Of a stretch of DNA of 64,000 nucleotides, positions 27,662 through 37,087 are shown piece after piece (position 1 is the stretch's first letter; the number at the start of each line of letters is the position of its first letter). The notes under the pieces were generated by a model. The model was not told where the DNA came from and did not search any database. It worked only from the letters and a program-made list of their open reading frames with translations. This DNA comes from Myxococcota bacterium. GTDB lineage: Bacteria; Myxococcota_A; UBA9160; SMWR01. Where the stretch lies: contig JAKVBI010000016.1 of the NCBI GenBank assembly GCA_022447545.1, forward strand, positions 1 to 64,000. The letters are read 5' to 3'. Position numbers and translations under genes: made by a program.

Positions 27662-28783
27662 TCAGCCCGGGAGCAATTCCATAGCGGAGAGGAAATCTCT
27701 CCCGAAACGATCGTAGGTGAATCGTTCTTGCGCGGTCTCCCTTGCCCGGATCGACAGTCGAGAGTGCAGGTTCGTGTCCGTCAATAATGCACAGACTGAT
27801 TCGACGACTTCGGCCACGGACCCATAGGTGACCAGCAGGCCATTGGTTTGATGTTCGATCAGATCGCGCGCGGCGTCTTGGGTCGATCCGATACACGGGA
27901 GTCCGTGCCACATTGCCTCAGCGTAGACCAGTCCGAATCCCTCCTGTCGACTCGGCATGGCAAACACGGATGCTCGCTGGTAGAGGTCGGATAGTTTTGC
28001 ATCGTCGACTTCCCCGAAGAAATGAATTGTCTCGGGTGGTGCTCGGCGTCGAGCTTCCGCTTCGATTCGAGCCCGATCATTGCCGTCTCCAACGACCCAT
28101 AGTTGAGCGCCTGGAACCCGTCGAAGGATTTCTGGCCAGGCTTCGATGAGCGTTTCATGACCCTTGCCTCGCTCAATGCTTTCCACTCGCCCCACGATCA
28201 AAACGGCCATCTCGCGTGAGGGGTTTCGCCCATTCGAAAGGCGGTCCTGCCACCGCTCGAGGCGTTGAGGGTCGATGCACAGGGGGGTGACTCGAATTCG
28301 GTCTGCGACTGCCGGAAATCGTTCCTGAACCCTCGAGCGAGTGAAGTCGGAGTTCACCAGAACTCGCCAGGCTCGTTCAATGGCACGGCCTGCCAGGGGA
28401 CGACCCGCAAGAGCATCGATCTCGATGCCGTGGCAGAAGATCGCGTAGCGCGAGGGAGACAAACCAGGAAGGGGCAACTGGGTGGCGCGAGCGAGCCCGA
28501 AGTGATCGAAGAATACGAGGTCATACCGAGTTCTCTGCATGGCTCGCCACAGCTGCCATACCATTTTTCGTTGACTGCCCCGCGCCAATGTCTGGTGGCC
28601 TCGGAGTGGTGGGGGATGAAGGAAATCCGGCTCGTCCAATAGGAGGATTCGGTCGGCGAGTTCGACACTGCCTTCCTCGATGGCTTCGTCGAGAGCTCTC
28701 GCGATGCACCGAGAGACACAGGCAATCCCACCCACGACGTTCAAGCCGGCCAAACCGAGAAGAATCGAAGGTGCTTGGCTCAC
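27662..28783 (-). CDS. GT4 glycosyltransferase
   Basis: A 373-residue retaining GT4 enzyme. The N-terminal acceptor loop is LAGLNVVGGIACVSRCIARAL; the second half opens with MAVLIVGRVESIERGKGHETLIEAW and carries the donor motif PSRQEGFGLVYAEAMWHGLPCIGS, including the conserved E-x7-E pair. GTG start. It converges on the secreted hydrolase gene (33-base gap) and diverges from the next glycosyltransferase by 83 bases. Sugar specificity is not deducible. Confidence 0.9.
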   Translation of the reverse strand: MSQAPSILLGLAGLNVVGGIACVSRCIARALDEAIEEGSVELADRILLLDEPDFLHPPPLRGHQTLARGSQRKMVWQLWRAMQRTRYDLVFFDHFGLARATQLPLPGLSPSRYAIFCHGIEIDALAGRPLAGRAIERAWRVLVNSDFTRSRVQERFPAVADRIRVTPLCIDPQRLERWQDRLSNGRNPSREMAVLIVGRVESIERGKGHETLIEAWPEILRRVPGAQLWVVGDGNDRARIEAEARRRAPPETIHFFGEVDDAKLSDLYQRASVFAMPSRQEGFGLVYAEAMWHGLPCIGSTQDAARDLIEHQTNGLLVTYGSVAEVVESVCALLTDTNLHSRLSIRARETAQERFTYDRFGRDFLSAMELLPG

Positions 28784-28866
28784 GAAATCTGAGTATAGAC
28801 TCGAATTTTGGCGCGGGCCGTCCCTGGGTCGGATTCAGCAGAGTCCATGTCGGTATAATCTGACGT

Positions 28867-29979
28867 GTGGCGACCCACCGAATTCTTCTGAACGCTCTTT
28901 CCCTCACCATCGGTGGTGGACGCAGCTACGTGCGAAATCTGCTTCGCGAGTTGAACGAGGACTCTCGAGGCTTCGAGTTCCAGTTGCTGTGCGTGGCGGG
29001 TCAGGTGACGCCCGAAGAAGTGGGAGATCTTCAGGTCGAGGAACTGAGGTTTCCGGGGAATCGAATGGAAGCCAGTGTGGTATCGCGGGTTCTTTATGAG
29101 CAAACGCTGCTTCCTCTGCGCAAGTCCTCGTGTGACTTGATCTACTGCCTCGCAGATTTGGCTCCTGTCGTCTCTCGGGTACCCGTGGTTGCCGCACTTC
29201 GAAATCCCAATATCTACGATCGAACCTACTATGACAATTTCCGCCTTCGTTCGATGAACGCTCTGGTCCGTTGTGCGCTGCCTCGTTTGAGCGGGGTCGT
29301 GTTTCCATCGCGGGCGGCCGCCGATCTCGTCCGCCGATTCGTTTCCATTCCTGAAGAACGTGTAACGGTGGTCCATCACGGAATCTCTGTCGACTCGTTC
29401 GAGATGGGTCGTTTTCATGACGAGCCGCGAGTCCCTTATGTTTTTCTTCCAGCGGCACTCGAGCGTCATAAGAACATCGAAGGATTGATTGAAGCCCTGG
29501 AAAAGGTCTCGAATCGCGAGCTGGAAGTTTGGATCGCGGGTGGGAACACGACAGACCCCCGTTACGGCGAAGAGTTGATCGGTCTTGCGCGTTCATTGGG
29601 ACTCGAGGAACGAGTTCGGTTCTTGGGCCCTGTTCCCTACGCTGAAGTCCTTCGCTATTACCGGGGGGCACAGGCGTTGGTCTTTCCGTCTTGGCTCGAG
29701 ACGTTCGGTCATCCTCTGCTCGAAGCCATGATTGCGGAGATTCCGATCATCGCATCGGACATTCCATCATCGCGCGAAATTGCGGGCTCGGCGGCCCTCT
29801 ATTTCCCGCCCGAGGACCCCGCGGCGCTCGCATTGTTGATCGATCGTGTGGTCTCTGACCCCGCTTCTTGTCGGGAAAGGCTTCGAACCGGTACCGCACG
29901 CGTGTCTGAATTCTCCTGGAAGAAATCAGTTGATCGTCTGTGCGAGGTGTTCGACGGGGTGTTGGGCGCGTCGCTCTGA
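28867..29979 (+). CDS. GT4 glycosyltransferase
   Basis: A 370-residue GT4 enzyme with GTG start. Key regions are the N-terminal LTIGGGRSYVRNLLREL loop, PYVFLPAALERHKNIEGLIEAL, and PSWLETFGHPLLEAMIAEIPIIASDIPSSREI at the donor site, which matches the mannosyl/rhamnosyl-transferase style of GT4. It converges on the polymerase-like gene. With the four other glycosyltransferases in 16-30 kb it could supply one linkage of the repeat unit. Confidence 0.9.
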   Translation: MATHRILLNALSLTIGGGRSYVRNLLRELNEDSRGFEFQLLCVAGQVTPEEVGDLQVEELRFPGNRMEASVVSRVLYEQTLLPLRKSSCDLIYCLADLAPVVSRVPVVAALRNPNIYDRTYYDNFRLRSMNALVRCALPRLSGVVFPSRAAADLVRRFVSIPEERVTVVHHGISVDSFEMGRFHDEPRVPYVFLPAALERHKNIEGLIEALEKVSNRELEVWIAGGNTTDPRYGEELIGLARSLGLEERVRFLGPVPYAEVLRYYRGAQALVFPSWLETFGHPLLEAMIAEIPIIASDIPSSREIAGSAALYFPPEDPAALALLIDRVVSDPASCRERLRTGTARVSEFSWKKSVDRLCEVFDGVLGASL

Positions 29980-30008
29980 TCTTGATCGCAGTCGAGTTCC
30001 GTGCCGAT

Positions 30009-31508
30009 TCATCTGCTCGCGTGGTCGCCTTGCGCTTCGGTCAGTCTTCTCGGGGTCAGGTTGTTCTTTGTGTCCAGAACTCGAACCATGAGGTGGGCGG
30101 CGTACAAGAACGCCAAGTCGAATATGACTCCATTGATGGGAGCGATCAGAAATCCGCCGACATTGCGCGCGATCTGAAAGAGGACGGCCGCGCAGGCGAG
30201 TAACCCGGGGATCGTCGATACGTTTGTGAACAATGTTTCGTGGAGCACACGGATGAGGAAGCCCATGATCGCCATTCCCGTGACGATGCCAAGTGGGCCG
30301 AAATTCATGTAGAGCTCGCCCACCCATGAAACTCCGGTACTGGACCGAATGTAGGTCGGGGGTCCGTATACGTCCGTTGCGAATTGGCCGATATCAAAGA
30401 CCGGTTTGTTGGCCCAGATGGCGCGTGGAACATAGGTGAGAGGAATGTATCCGATGCTCCACCCGCCCTGATATGGGATGCGACTGGGTGTGTCGTGCAT
30501 GATGACTGCAGTCATGGTGAGTGCATCGGTCCGATTCAATGCTGCCAAGAAGCCCGCTGTCACGTATTCAAGGGGTTCGTATTGGCTTGTCCCATAGAAG
30601 ACTCGGCGAAACGCGGGTGCTGGATTGGCCATGACCTGCAGCGCTGTCTGTCCTCGAATGGTCGATCGGAAGATCTCCGATGCGGGATACAGGATGGTCA
30701 GGGTTGCCATGCCTGCCAAGACCCAACGAAGTCGGATCTTGCGCTCGATGATGATAAGACCCAGCACAGCGTACAGGGGTGCCATCAATAGTTTGATTTT
30801 CATGCCTGTGAACAGATAGACCATCATGGTCGCGGGTACGGCCACGAGCATGATGTTGCGAGCGGTCCGGTTCCCATAGCCAAAGTAGAGGATCGAGAGC
30901 AGCGCAATGCCGATGAAGGTGCCGCGATTGATGACACCGAGCACACCGCTACCCAGCCGGGGTGGGATGAGTCCCACAGCAGAGCCAAACCAGACGAGGG
31001 TCCCCAGAGGAATGATGATCAGGGCGGTTCGAATGGCGATGTTCTGGGACCAGTCGTGCTTGTACCGCGGCATGATCCCGGATGCCATTTTCCCGAAGGG
31101 GAGAAAGTACCCGGCGTACAGGCAGAGAAGACCAACGAGCACACCGACTTCCGCCTTGATGAAGTCAGGTGCTTTCAGGAGAATGACTCCGCTGTAGTCG
31201 ACTGCCCCTCCCTCGGCAAAGAATTGAGACCATACTGGTACTGCAAAATAGATCCCGTAGGAGAGTGACATCAGCGACAACATGATCTGTCGGGTTTCGG
31301 CGGGCCTACCAACGTCGAGGATCAGCGGAATGGTCCCCAATGCGACTACTGTCACCGCCAGTGCGTGCAGGAGGAATTCGTTCCCGTCGAGCCCCATGAG
31401 AAGCCCCAAGGCGATGACTAGGCAGGCAAGCATCACCATGCTTCCCATGAGTGCCATGGCCATTTGGGGACGACCGGGGTCGTTTGGGTTCATGATTGTG
31501 GAGGTCAC
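30009..31508 (-). CDS. O-antigen/EPS polymerase-like membrane protein
   Basis: A 499-residue, highly hydrophobic protein with about ten to twelve predicted membrane helices and a large extracytoplasmic loop around residues 290-410 (GTSQYEPLEYVTAGFLAALN, PRAIWANKPVFDIGQF). This architecture fits Wzy-type polymerases or oligosaccharide repeat-unit polymerases, which are too diverse for a sequence motif to prove. Its ATG overlaps the oxidoreductase stop by four bases, making it the last gene of the leftward operon. A ligase of WaaL type is the main alternative. Confidence 0.75.
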   Translation of the reverse strand: MTSTIMNPNDPGRPQMAMALMGSMVMLACLVIALGLLMGLDGNEFLLHALAVTVVALGTIPLILDVGRPAETRQIMLSLMSLSYGIYFAVPVWSQFFAEGGAVDYSGVILLKAPDFIKAEVGVLVGLLCLYAGYFLPFGKMASGIMPRYKHDWSQNIAIRTALIIIPLGTLVWFGSAVGLIPPRLGSGVLGVINRGTFIGIALLSILYFGYGNRTARNIMLVAVPATMMVYLFTGMKIKLLMAPLYAVLGLIIIERKIRLRWVLAGMATLTILYPASEIFRSTIRGQTALQVMANPAPAFRRVFYGTSQYEPLEYVTAGFLAALNRTDALTMTAVIMHDTPSRIPYQGGWSIGYIPLTYVPRAIWANKPVFDIGQFATDVYGPPTYIRSSTGVSWVGELYMNFGPLGIVTGMAIMGFLIRVLHETLFTNVSTIPGLLACAAVLFQIARNVGGFLIAPINGVIFDLAFLYAAHLMVRVLDTKNNLTPRRLTEAQGDHASR

Positions 31509-33649
31509 GTTTCCAGAGTGATGGCACGACCGGTACGAACGGATTCGAGGATCGCGAAGGTGGCGAGGGAGGTCGAGGCGATTTCGTCCAGAGAGACGGG
31601 GGATTCTTCGCCTCTACGGATGCGCTCCAGCACTGTGTCTACAGCGGCAGTCTGTCCCTTGTCTTGGTTCAGCGTTTTTACGGGTTTCGCACCGTGGATT
31701 CGGGTCTGGCGGAAATTCTCGCATTGCACAGTTTTTCCGGAGCCAGAGATTTCGATCCTTTCTTTCGGAACGTCACGATTCGTTTGGGAGAGATACTCGA
31801 TGCAGGCGGTCGATCCGTTTGCGTAACCCAGCATCACCGTCACGGAATCGTCGAGTTGCTGCTCCCGTCCGAGTGCGCGCGCGTATACACTTTGGAGCCG
31901 TGACGATGTGAGGTGGGTGCACAGGTCGATGAAGTGACAAACCTCTCCAACGATTCGCCCCCCACCGACTTTTGGGTCGGTGATCCATGAATCCGACGGT
32001 GTGGGTCCCGCGGCAACGGTGTAATGGATGGAAAGGGGTTCGGTAGTTCCGGAGAAAACTTTTCGCATGGCGCGCGTATGGGTCGAGAAGCGGCGGTTGT
32101 ATCCAACCGTCAGAAAGCCTTCGGTCTCCCGCGCTGCCTTGACCACGGCTTCGAGCTCTTGCGGTTGGAGCGCAACGGGTTTCTCCAACCAGACGGCTTT
32201 ATTTGATCGCAGGGCTTGTTCGGCCAGTGCCGCATGACTGTCGTGACGGGTGGCGATGATTACGAGGTCTACGTCCGGGCTCGTCAGTGCATTCGAAGGG
32301 TCAGTTCCGCATGTCGAGAAGTCGAACTGCTCGGCACTTCGCCGCGCTGATGCGCCCGTTCGCGTGACCAGAAACTCCCGTCTTGCCGTAGAGGAGCGCT
32401 TCACTGCCGGTAGTAGTACGCTTTTTGCGTAGTTGCCTGCACCCAAAAACGCGACGCCCACCTGGCTACCCGAGTTTTTCCGGGCGCTCTGATCGGAGCG
32501 GATCGTAACGCTGTGGGCCGTCGAGACCGACTGCTCATATCGATACACCACCGACAATGTCTTCCGTTCGCCACGGGCGAGTTCGTCGTAGGTGCGAAGT
32601 GCTTGGGAGAAATCGACGACCTCGGATTCGATTTTTTTCAGGTCCAGATCTCTGCTTTGGAGGAGAGACAGGAAAGCCATGAGGTTTCGGTTCTCGGTCC
32701 AGCGAACATATGCGACAGGGTAGTCGAGCCCCATTTCTTCGTAGCGCCGGTCATAGCGCCCCGGTCCGTAGGACATACTCATGCGGAGTTCGAGCTCCTT
32801 CTCGTAGAAGGTGCGTCGGTCCAATTCCATTGGCATCGCGCCCACCAGTGCGATCCGGCCCTTCGTGCGGCAGAGCTCTGCGGCCGTTTGTAGAGGTCGG
32901 GAGTCCTGTGCCGAAGCTGCGACGACGACAAAGTCTGCGCCATGTCCTCCCGTCGCCTCTCGATTCCATGCATCGGGAACCGATGCCGGATCCGCCCCCC
33001 AGGCAGCACCCTGAGCGATGGCTTGCTCGACCCGTCTGGCGTCGGGATCGACCCCCAGTGTTCGGCAGCCATTGGCCCGCAGCAGTTGGACGACGAGTTG
33101 GCCGATGAGCCCAAGCCCTACTACGACCGCTGTTTCGCCAAGGGTGGGCGCTGCTACTCGCAGTCCCTGGAGCGCGATGGCACCTACAGTCGCGTAGGCG
33201 GCGTGTTCCAGTTCGACATCATCGGGTACTCGTGCGACAAGATTTTCCGGGACGCTCACGAGTTCTGCGTGGTTGGCGTAACCTGCGCCGGCGCATGCTA
33301 CGCGATCTCCAGGCGTGAAACTTTGGACACCATCACCAACCGATTCCACGATCCCAGCGGAGGAGTAACCAAGCGGTTGAGGAGATGACAGTCTCGTGGT
33401 GACAGTTCGGTAGGTCGGGAGAGGTCCCTCCTGGCGTAATTTGCGCGTGACCTGAGCCACCAGGTCTGGTCGGCTGCGCGCTTTGCCCACGAGCGACTTC
33501 CTGGCGAAGTCCATGGCGAGCTTCTCCGTACCCGGAGAGACGACCGAAAAGGCATTGCGCACCAATATCTCACCCGAGCCCGGAATCGGTGCGGGAACTT
33601 CTACGAGCTCGAGCTTTCCGCTGCGCGCATCTTGAAGAATTTGCTTCAC
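31505..33649 (-). CDS. Fused zinc-type dehydrogenase and Gfo/Idh/MocA oxidoreductase
   Basis: A 714-residue two-domain protein. Residues ~1-350 are a medium-chain dehydrogenase (QPLGYSSAGIVESVGDGV, AVVVGLGLIGQLVVQLLRANG); residues ~370-714 are a Gfo/Idh/MocA domain (VGVAFLGAGNYAKSVLLP, LVIIATRHDSHAALAEQAL, VWLEKPVAL). This bi-domain arrangement is known from polysaccharide loci but the reaction is not defined. GTG at 33649 is chosen because it overlaps the asnB stop as GTGA; a further upstream frame to 33721 lies inside asnB. It likely oxidises or reduces a nucleotide sugar or modified intermediate. Confidence 0.85.
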   Translation of the reverse strand: MKQILQDARSGKLELVEVPAPIPGSGEILVRNAFSVVSPGTEKLAMDFARKSLVGKARSRPDLVAQVTRKLRQEGPLPTYRTVTTRLSSPQPLGYSSAGIVESVGDGVQSFTPGDRVACAGAGYANHAELVSVPENLVARVPDDVELEHAAYATVGAIALQGLRVAAPTLGETAVVVGLGLIGQLVVQLLRANGCRTLGVDPDARRVEQAIAQGAAWGADPASVPDAWNREATGGHGADFVVVAASAQDSRPLQTAAELCRTKGRIALVGAMPMELDRRTFYEKELELRMSMSYGPGRYDRRYEEMGLDYPVAYVRWTENRNLMAFLSLLQSRDLDLKKIESEVVDFSQALRTYDELARGERKTLSVVYRYEQSVSTAHSVTIRSDQSARKNSGSQVGVAFLGAGNYAKSVLLPAVKRSSTARREFLVTRTGASARRSAEQFDFSTCGTDPSNALTSPDVDLVIIATRHDSHAALAEQALRSNKAVWLEKPVALQPQELEAVVKAARETEGFLTVGYNRRFSTHTRAMRKVFSGTTEPLSIHYTVAAGPTPSDSWITDPKVGGGRIVGEVCHFIDLCTHLTSSRLQSVYARALGREQQLDDSVTVMLGYANGSTACIEYLSQTNRDVPKERIEISGSGKTVQCENFRQTRIHGAKPVKTLNQDKGQTAAVDTVLERIRRGEESPVSLDEIASTSLATFAILESVRTGRAITLET

Positions 33650-35583
33650 CGAAAGTTTCCAATTTCCACAGTGGTGGGAACTCGCTGATCCAAAAACATC
33701 CGGCACCAGAGCTCGATGCACAGGATCGAGAAGATCGAATAGCTGGCGTCGATCTGTCGCTTGCGATCCAATTCGATGAGATTTCTAACGCCGGCGGGGT
33801 TGAAGAGTCCACGGTCGCGAAGCGAGCGGTCCGAGAGAAGTTCCTCCAGCAATTCTCGAAGGTCGTGGTGCAGCCAGCGCCTCAAGGGTGCCCCAAACCC
33901 TGTCTTAGGCCGATAGATCACCTGTTTCGGGAGATACGGCTCCATCGCTTTCCTAAGGATCCATTTTCCGATACTTCCCCGTTGCTTGAATTGGATTGGG
34001 AGTCTGGCAGCCAAGCGGGTGAGTTCGGGGTCGATCATGGGAACGCGTACTTCGACCCCGCTGGCCATGGAGACCTTGTCGACGTAGTTGAGGTTGTGGT
34101 CTGCGAGGAAGAAACGGCTCTCGAGATAGAGCATTCGATTCAATGCGGGTACGTCGTCGGACAATCCATGAAGTGCATCTCGAATGGGATTCTCGAGTTG
34201 GGGGTTCGAGAGGCTGTGTAAGAGAGGCTCGGAAAGAACCTCCTCGAGCAGCCTTGGTTGGATCCATTGGAAGTAGCTGATGATTCGTTCGTCCCTCGGC
34301 ATGTCCGCGCTTCGGAACGCCTTGCTCAGCCTTCGCCGAAGTTCGGTGGTGGGTTGAAGTCGTGCACTATAACTACCGATCGCCTGCTTGATCGGTTGTG
34401 GAAGCCATGTCCAGTATGGCTCGCGACCGAGAGCGTAGTGTCGACGGTATCCGGTGAAGATGTCATCTCCACCTGCACCAGAGAGCAGGACCTTGATGTT
34501 TCGCTCCTTGGCAAGCTGACTGATCCAAAGAGCGTTGATCGGGGCGGGGTCAGCCTGAGGCTCGTCGAGGTGGAAGAGCATTTTCGGCAGATCGTCCAGC
34601 ATCTCTGAGCCAACGAAGACCGTGTGGAGGTCAACGCCGAGATGATTGGCTACACGCAAAGCGTATGGTAGGTCTTCGGCAGTGGCGTCGGCGGAGCGGT
34701 CGTCGCCTTTGAATCCGATGGTGAAGCATTGGAGCGATTCTTCGCCCATGCGACGTTGCGCGATGGCGACGACGGAACTCGAGTCCAGGCCGCCCGAGAG
34801 AAAAGCTCCAACCGGGACGTCCGATACGAGCTGTCGTTCGACCGCTCGAACAAGATACTTCCGCACCTGGACTACGGCATCCTGAATCGGCCAGTCGACC
34901 AAGTCCTCAGAAAACGGAAGCTCGTAGAAGCTGAACTGATCCACGATGCGGCCGTCTCGGACCTTGATCGCACGACCTGGCTCTAGTTTTCGTACGGCGG
35001 TCAACATGGTCAGGGGAGAAGGGCACCACAGGTAGGTCAAATGATGCTGTATTGCGTTGTGTTCGAGGGAGCGGTCGACGCTTGGTTCTTGGAGAAGAGC
35101 TTTGAGTTCGCTGGCGAAAACGACTCCTTTGGGGGTGGTTGCGAAGTAAAGTGGCTTTACGCCCATTCCGTCGCGCGCGATCAGAAGCGTCTTGCTTCGT
35201 TTGTCCCAGAGCGCGAAGGCGAAGATGCCGTTCAGGCGCTCGAGCATCTTGTCGCCATCTCGAAGGTAGAGATTCAGCAGGACCTCGGTGTCACAGTCGC
35301 TATGGAAGCGGAAACCATCCGAGATCAACTCGCGCCGGAGGTCCTTATAGTTGTAGATCTCCCCATTGTAGGATACGACCACTGACTCGGACACGTCCCA
35401 CATGGGCTGATGCCCTCGATCCGAGAGGTCGATGATTGAAAGCCGCCGATGCGCCAACCCGATCCCATCAGAGGAGAGGTGCAGGGTGCCTTGGTCATCG
35501 GGACCGCGATGGGCGATGGCGTCGTTCATCCGATCGAGAAGCGCCGGTTCGAAAGAGCCCTGGAATCCGGAAATTCCACACAT
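33646..35583 (-). CDS. asnB: Asparagine synthase (glutamine-hydrolysing) type amidotransferase
   Basis: A 645-residue two-domain enzyme. The N-terminal class II glutaminase domain begins MCGISGFQG with the catalytic Cys2, and has AHRGPDDQG and SYNGEIYNY; the synthetase domain has the pyrophosphate loop AFLSGGLDSSSV and ends in a complete C-terminal helical region (VPMIDPELTRLAARLP). Paralogues of this kind recur in exosortase-linked exopolysaccharide loci, where they probably amidate a sugar acid or other acceptor rather than aspartate; that role is inference. It lies one base after the DUF362 gene and overlaps the oxidoreductase start. Confidence 0.92.
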   Translation of the reverse strand: MCGISGFQGSFEPALLDRMNDAIAHRGPDDQGTLHLSSDGIGLAHRRLSIIDLSDRGHQPMWDVSESVVVSYNGEIYNYKDLRRELISDGFRFHSDCDTEVLLNLYLRDGDKMLERLNGIFAFALWDKRSKTLLIARDGMGVKPLYFATTPKGVVFASELKALLQEPSVDRSLEHNAIQHHLTYLWCPSPLTMLTAVRKLEPGRAIKVRDGRIVDQFSFYELPFSEDLVDWPIQDAVVQVRKYLVRAVERQLVSDVPVGAFLSGGLDSSSVVAIAQRRMGEESLQCFTIGFKGDDRSADATAEDLPYALRVANHLGVDLHTVFVGSEMLDDLPKMLFHLDEPQADPAPINALWISQLAKERNIKVLLSGAGGDDIFTGYRRHYALGREPYWTWLPQPIKQAIGSYSARLQPTTELRRRLSKAFRSADMPRDERIISYFQWIQPRLLEEVLSEPLLHSLSNPQLENPIRDALHGLSDDVPALNRMLYLESRFFLADHNLNYVDKVSMASGVEVRVPMIDPELTRLAARLPIQFKQRGSIGKWILRKAMEPYLPKQVIYRPKTGFGAPLRRWLHHDLRELLEELLSDRSLRDRGLFNPAGVRNLIELDRKRQIDASYSIFSILCIELWCRMFLDQRVPTTVEIGNFR

Positions 35584-35584
35584 T

Positions 35585-37087
35585 TCAACTCACCTGGCCT
35601 TCCATGTTTTCCATCCGAAATTCGAGATGACCGCGCCAACCAGTATGAGCAGTGAAACCCCTACCATCGTTCAACGTCTCGAGAGGTTGTTCGTGAATCA
35701 GCAGCGATTCATCCGACACCTCGATGATCTCGACGTCTTCGACTCTTTCGACCGACGTGATTCGAAGCGATCTGGCTGCCATCGCTTCGCGAATCTTCGG
35801 AATCTTGTGTTCGTCGAACCCCATCAGGCGGACTGCGACGAGGTCGAGGGCAATGGGGTCGAGCGATGCAAGCACCACTCCGAGTGGGCGATCACGGGGT
35901 GAGAGCGGGCCTTCTCCCTCGCCAGCGATGATCCCATCGGCGACGGAAAGAACTTTTCGGACGGGCTCTTTGGAATCGAAACGTTCTCCGCTCTTGTCGT
36001 TGTAGTAGAGGCAGGTGTTTAGATCGAGGCACATGCGCCAAGTCGTCTTGTTCCCATACCAGTTCCCAGACCGAATGAATGCGTTGCCCCGAAGCGTAGA
36101 TTCAGCACGGCGAACCAAGCGGACGAGCCCCGTCCAGCTTCCGCGCGCGAGCCACTGCCTTGCAACCTCAGTGGCGCGACTTCGCGTTCGGTCGATCCAA
36201 TTCGATCCGGGAAACTCATCGCCGCCTTCTGATTCAGACCCGACGCAGTGGTGTGGAAGCAGGTTCTTGTCTCCGTTGATTCCGACCAGGTTCTTGAGAG
36301 CGAGAGTCACACCCGTCTTCTTGTGGGTCTTTATTTTTGGAATGTTTACCACGAGGTCGGCTCTCAGAACCGTCTCCGACAAGAGGTATTCGTGTCGTCC
36401 TCCTTGGTGGTGCTCAGAGGTTGGCCCGGGGTCGTAGTCGGCACCGCGAAATCGGTTTGGATCCAATCCTGCGCCTTCGAAATAGCTGTGTGGGCCCAGG
36501 TTGATCAGCCGATAACCGGCCGGGTCTCCATCAAGTACGCGTCGGGAGACGATGGTTCCCTCGCGATACTCCACCACTTCGCGGCGAAGGTCGATTACTT
36601 CCAATTCGCGGCCCAGGTGGGAGCGCCCGAAATCGACAATTTTGTCTAGCCCCGTAGACGCGCGGATTTCGTTGAAATCGCAATCGTGCTGGGGGGCTTC
36701 TGCGATTGCAACGGATCCAGAATCACCAACGGCAATGAAGGCGTAGTCGGCCAGCGCACGAATGATGGAACCATGAGTCACTACGCTCTCGAGAGTGCCT
36801 TCGCGGCAAGGATTGAAGTGTCTGATGAAATTCGGCTTGAGGATCACTCGGCCCCCTGGAGACACCAGATCGCCGAGTGGATTCCAATTCTCGGATCCGA
36901 AGTGATCCGCGTCGAGCGCGAGTCCCGCAAGTGAGCGTCGCACCGCAGAATAGACGTGGTTGTTGGGACCCGTGAGCGCCGAGTCGCCGAGAAGTGAAAC
37001 CAATTCGGGATACATTCGGCCGGGGCCGAAGGGAGGACTGAGGTTCGAGTAACTCGGCTCTGTTCGGGAGATTCCCACGCGTGTCAT
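35585..37087 (-). CDS. DUF362 family protein
   Basis: A 500-residue protein with the DUF362 pattern: GRVILKPNFIRHF, THGSIIRALADYAF, DLVVNIPKIKTHKKTGVTLALKNLVGINGDK, and VLSVADGIIAGEGEGPLSP. No ferredoxin-type cysteine cluster is fused, unlike many DUF362 proteins. The biochemical role of the family is unsettled. Its ATG overlaps the PaaK-like gene stop by four bases and it abuts asnB, so it should act in the same modification pathway. I cannot name its substrate. Confidence 0.82.
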   Translation of the reverse strand: MTRVGISRTEPSYSNLSPPFGPGRMYPELVSLLGDSALTGPNNHVYSAVRRSLAGLALDADHFGSENWNPLGDLVSPGGRVILKPNFIRHFNPCREGTLESVVTHGSIIRALADYAFIAVGDSGSVAIAEAPQHDCDFNEIRASTGLDKIVDFGRSHLGRELEVIDLRREVVEYREGTIVSRRVLDGDPAGYRLINLGPHSYFEGAGLDPNRFRGADYDPGPTSEHHQGGRHEYLLSETVLRADLVVNIPKIKTHKKTGVTLALKNLVGINGDKNLLPHHCVGSESEGGDEFPGSNWIDRTRSRATEVARQWLARGSWTGLVRLVRRAESTLRGNAFIRSGNWYGNKTTWRMCLDLNTCLYYNDKSGERFDSKEPVRKVLSVADGIIAGEGEGPLSPRDRPLGVVLASLDPIALDLVAVRLMGFDEHKIPKIREAMAARSLRITSVERVEDVEIIEVSDESLLIHEQPLETLNDGRGFTAHTGWRGHLEFRMENMEGQVS

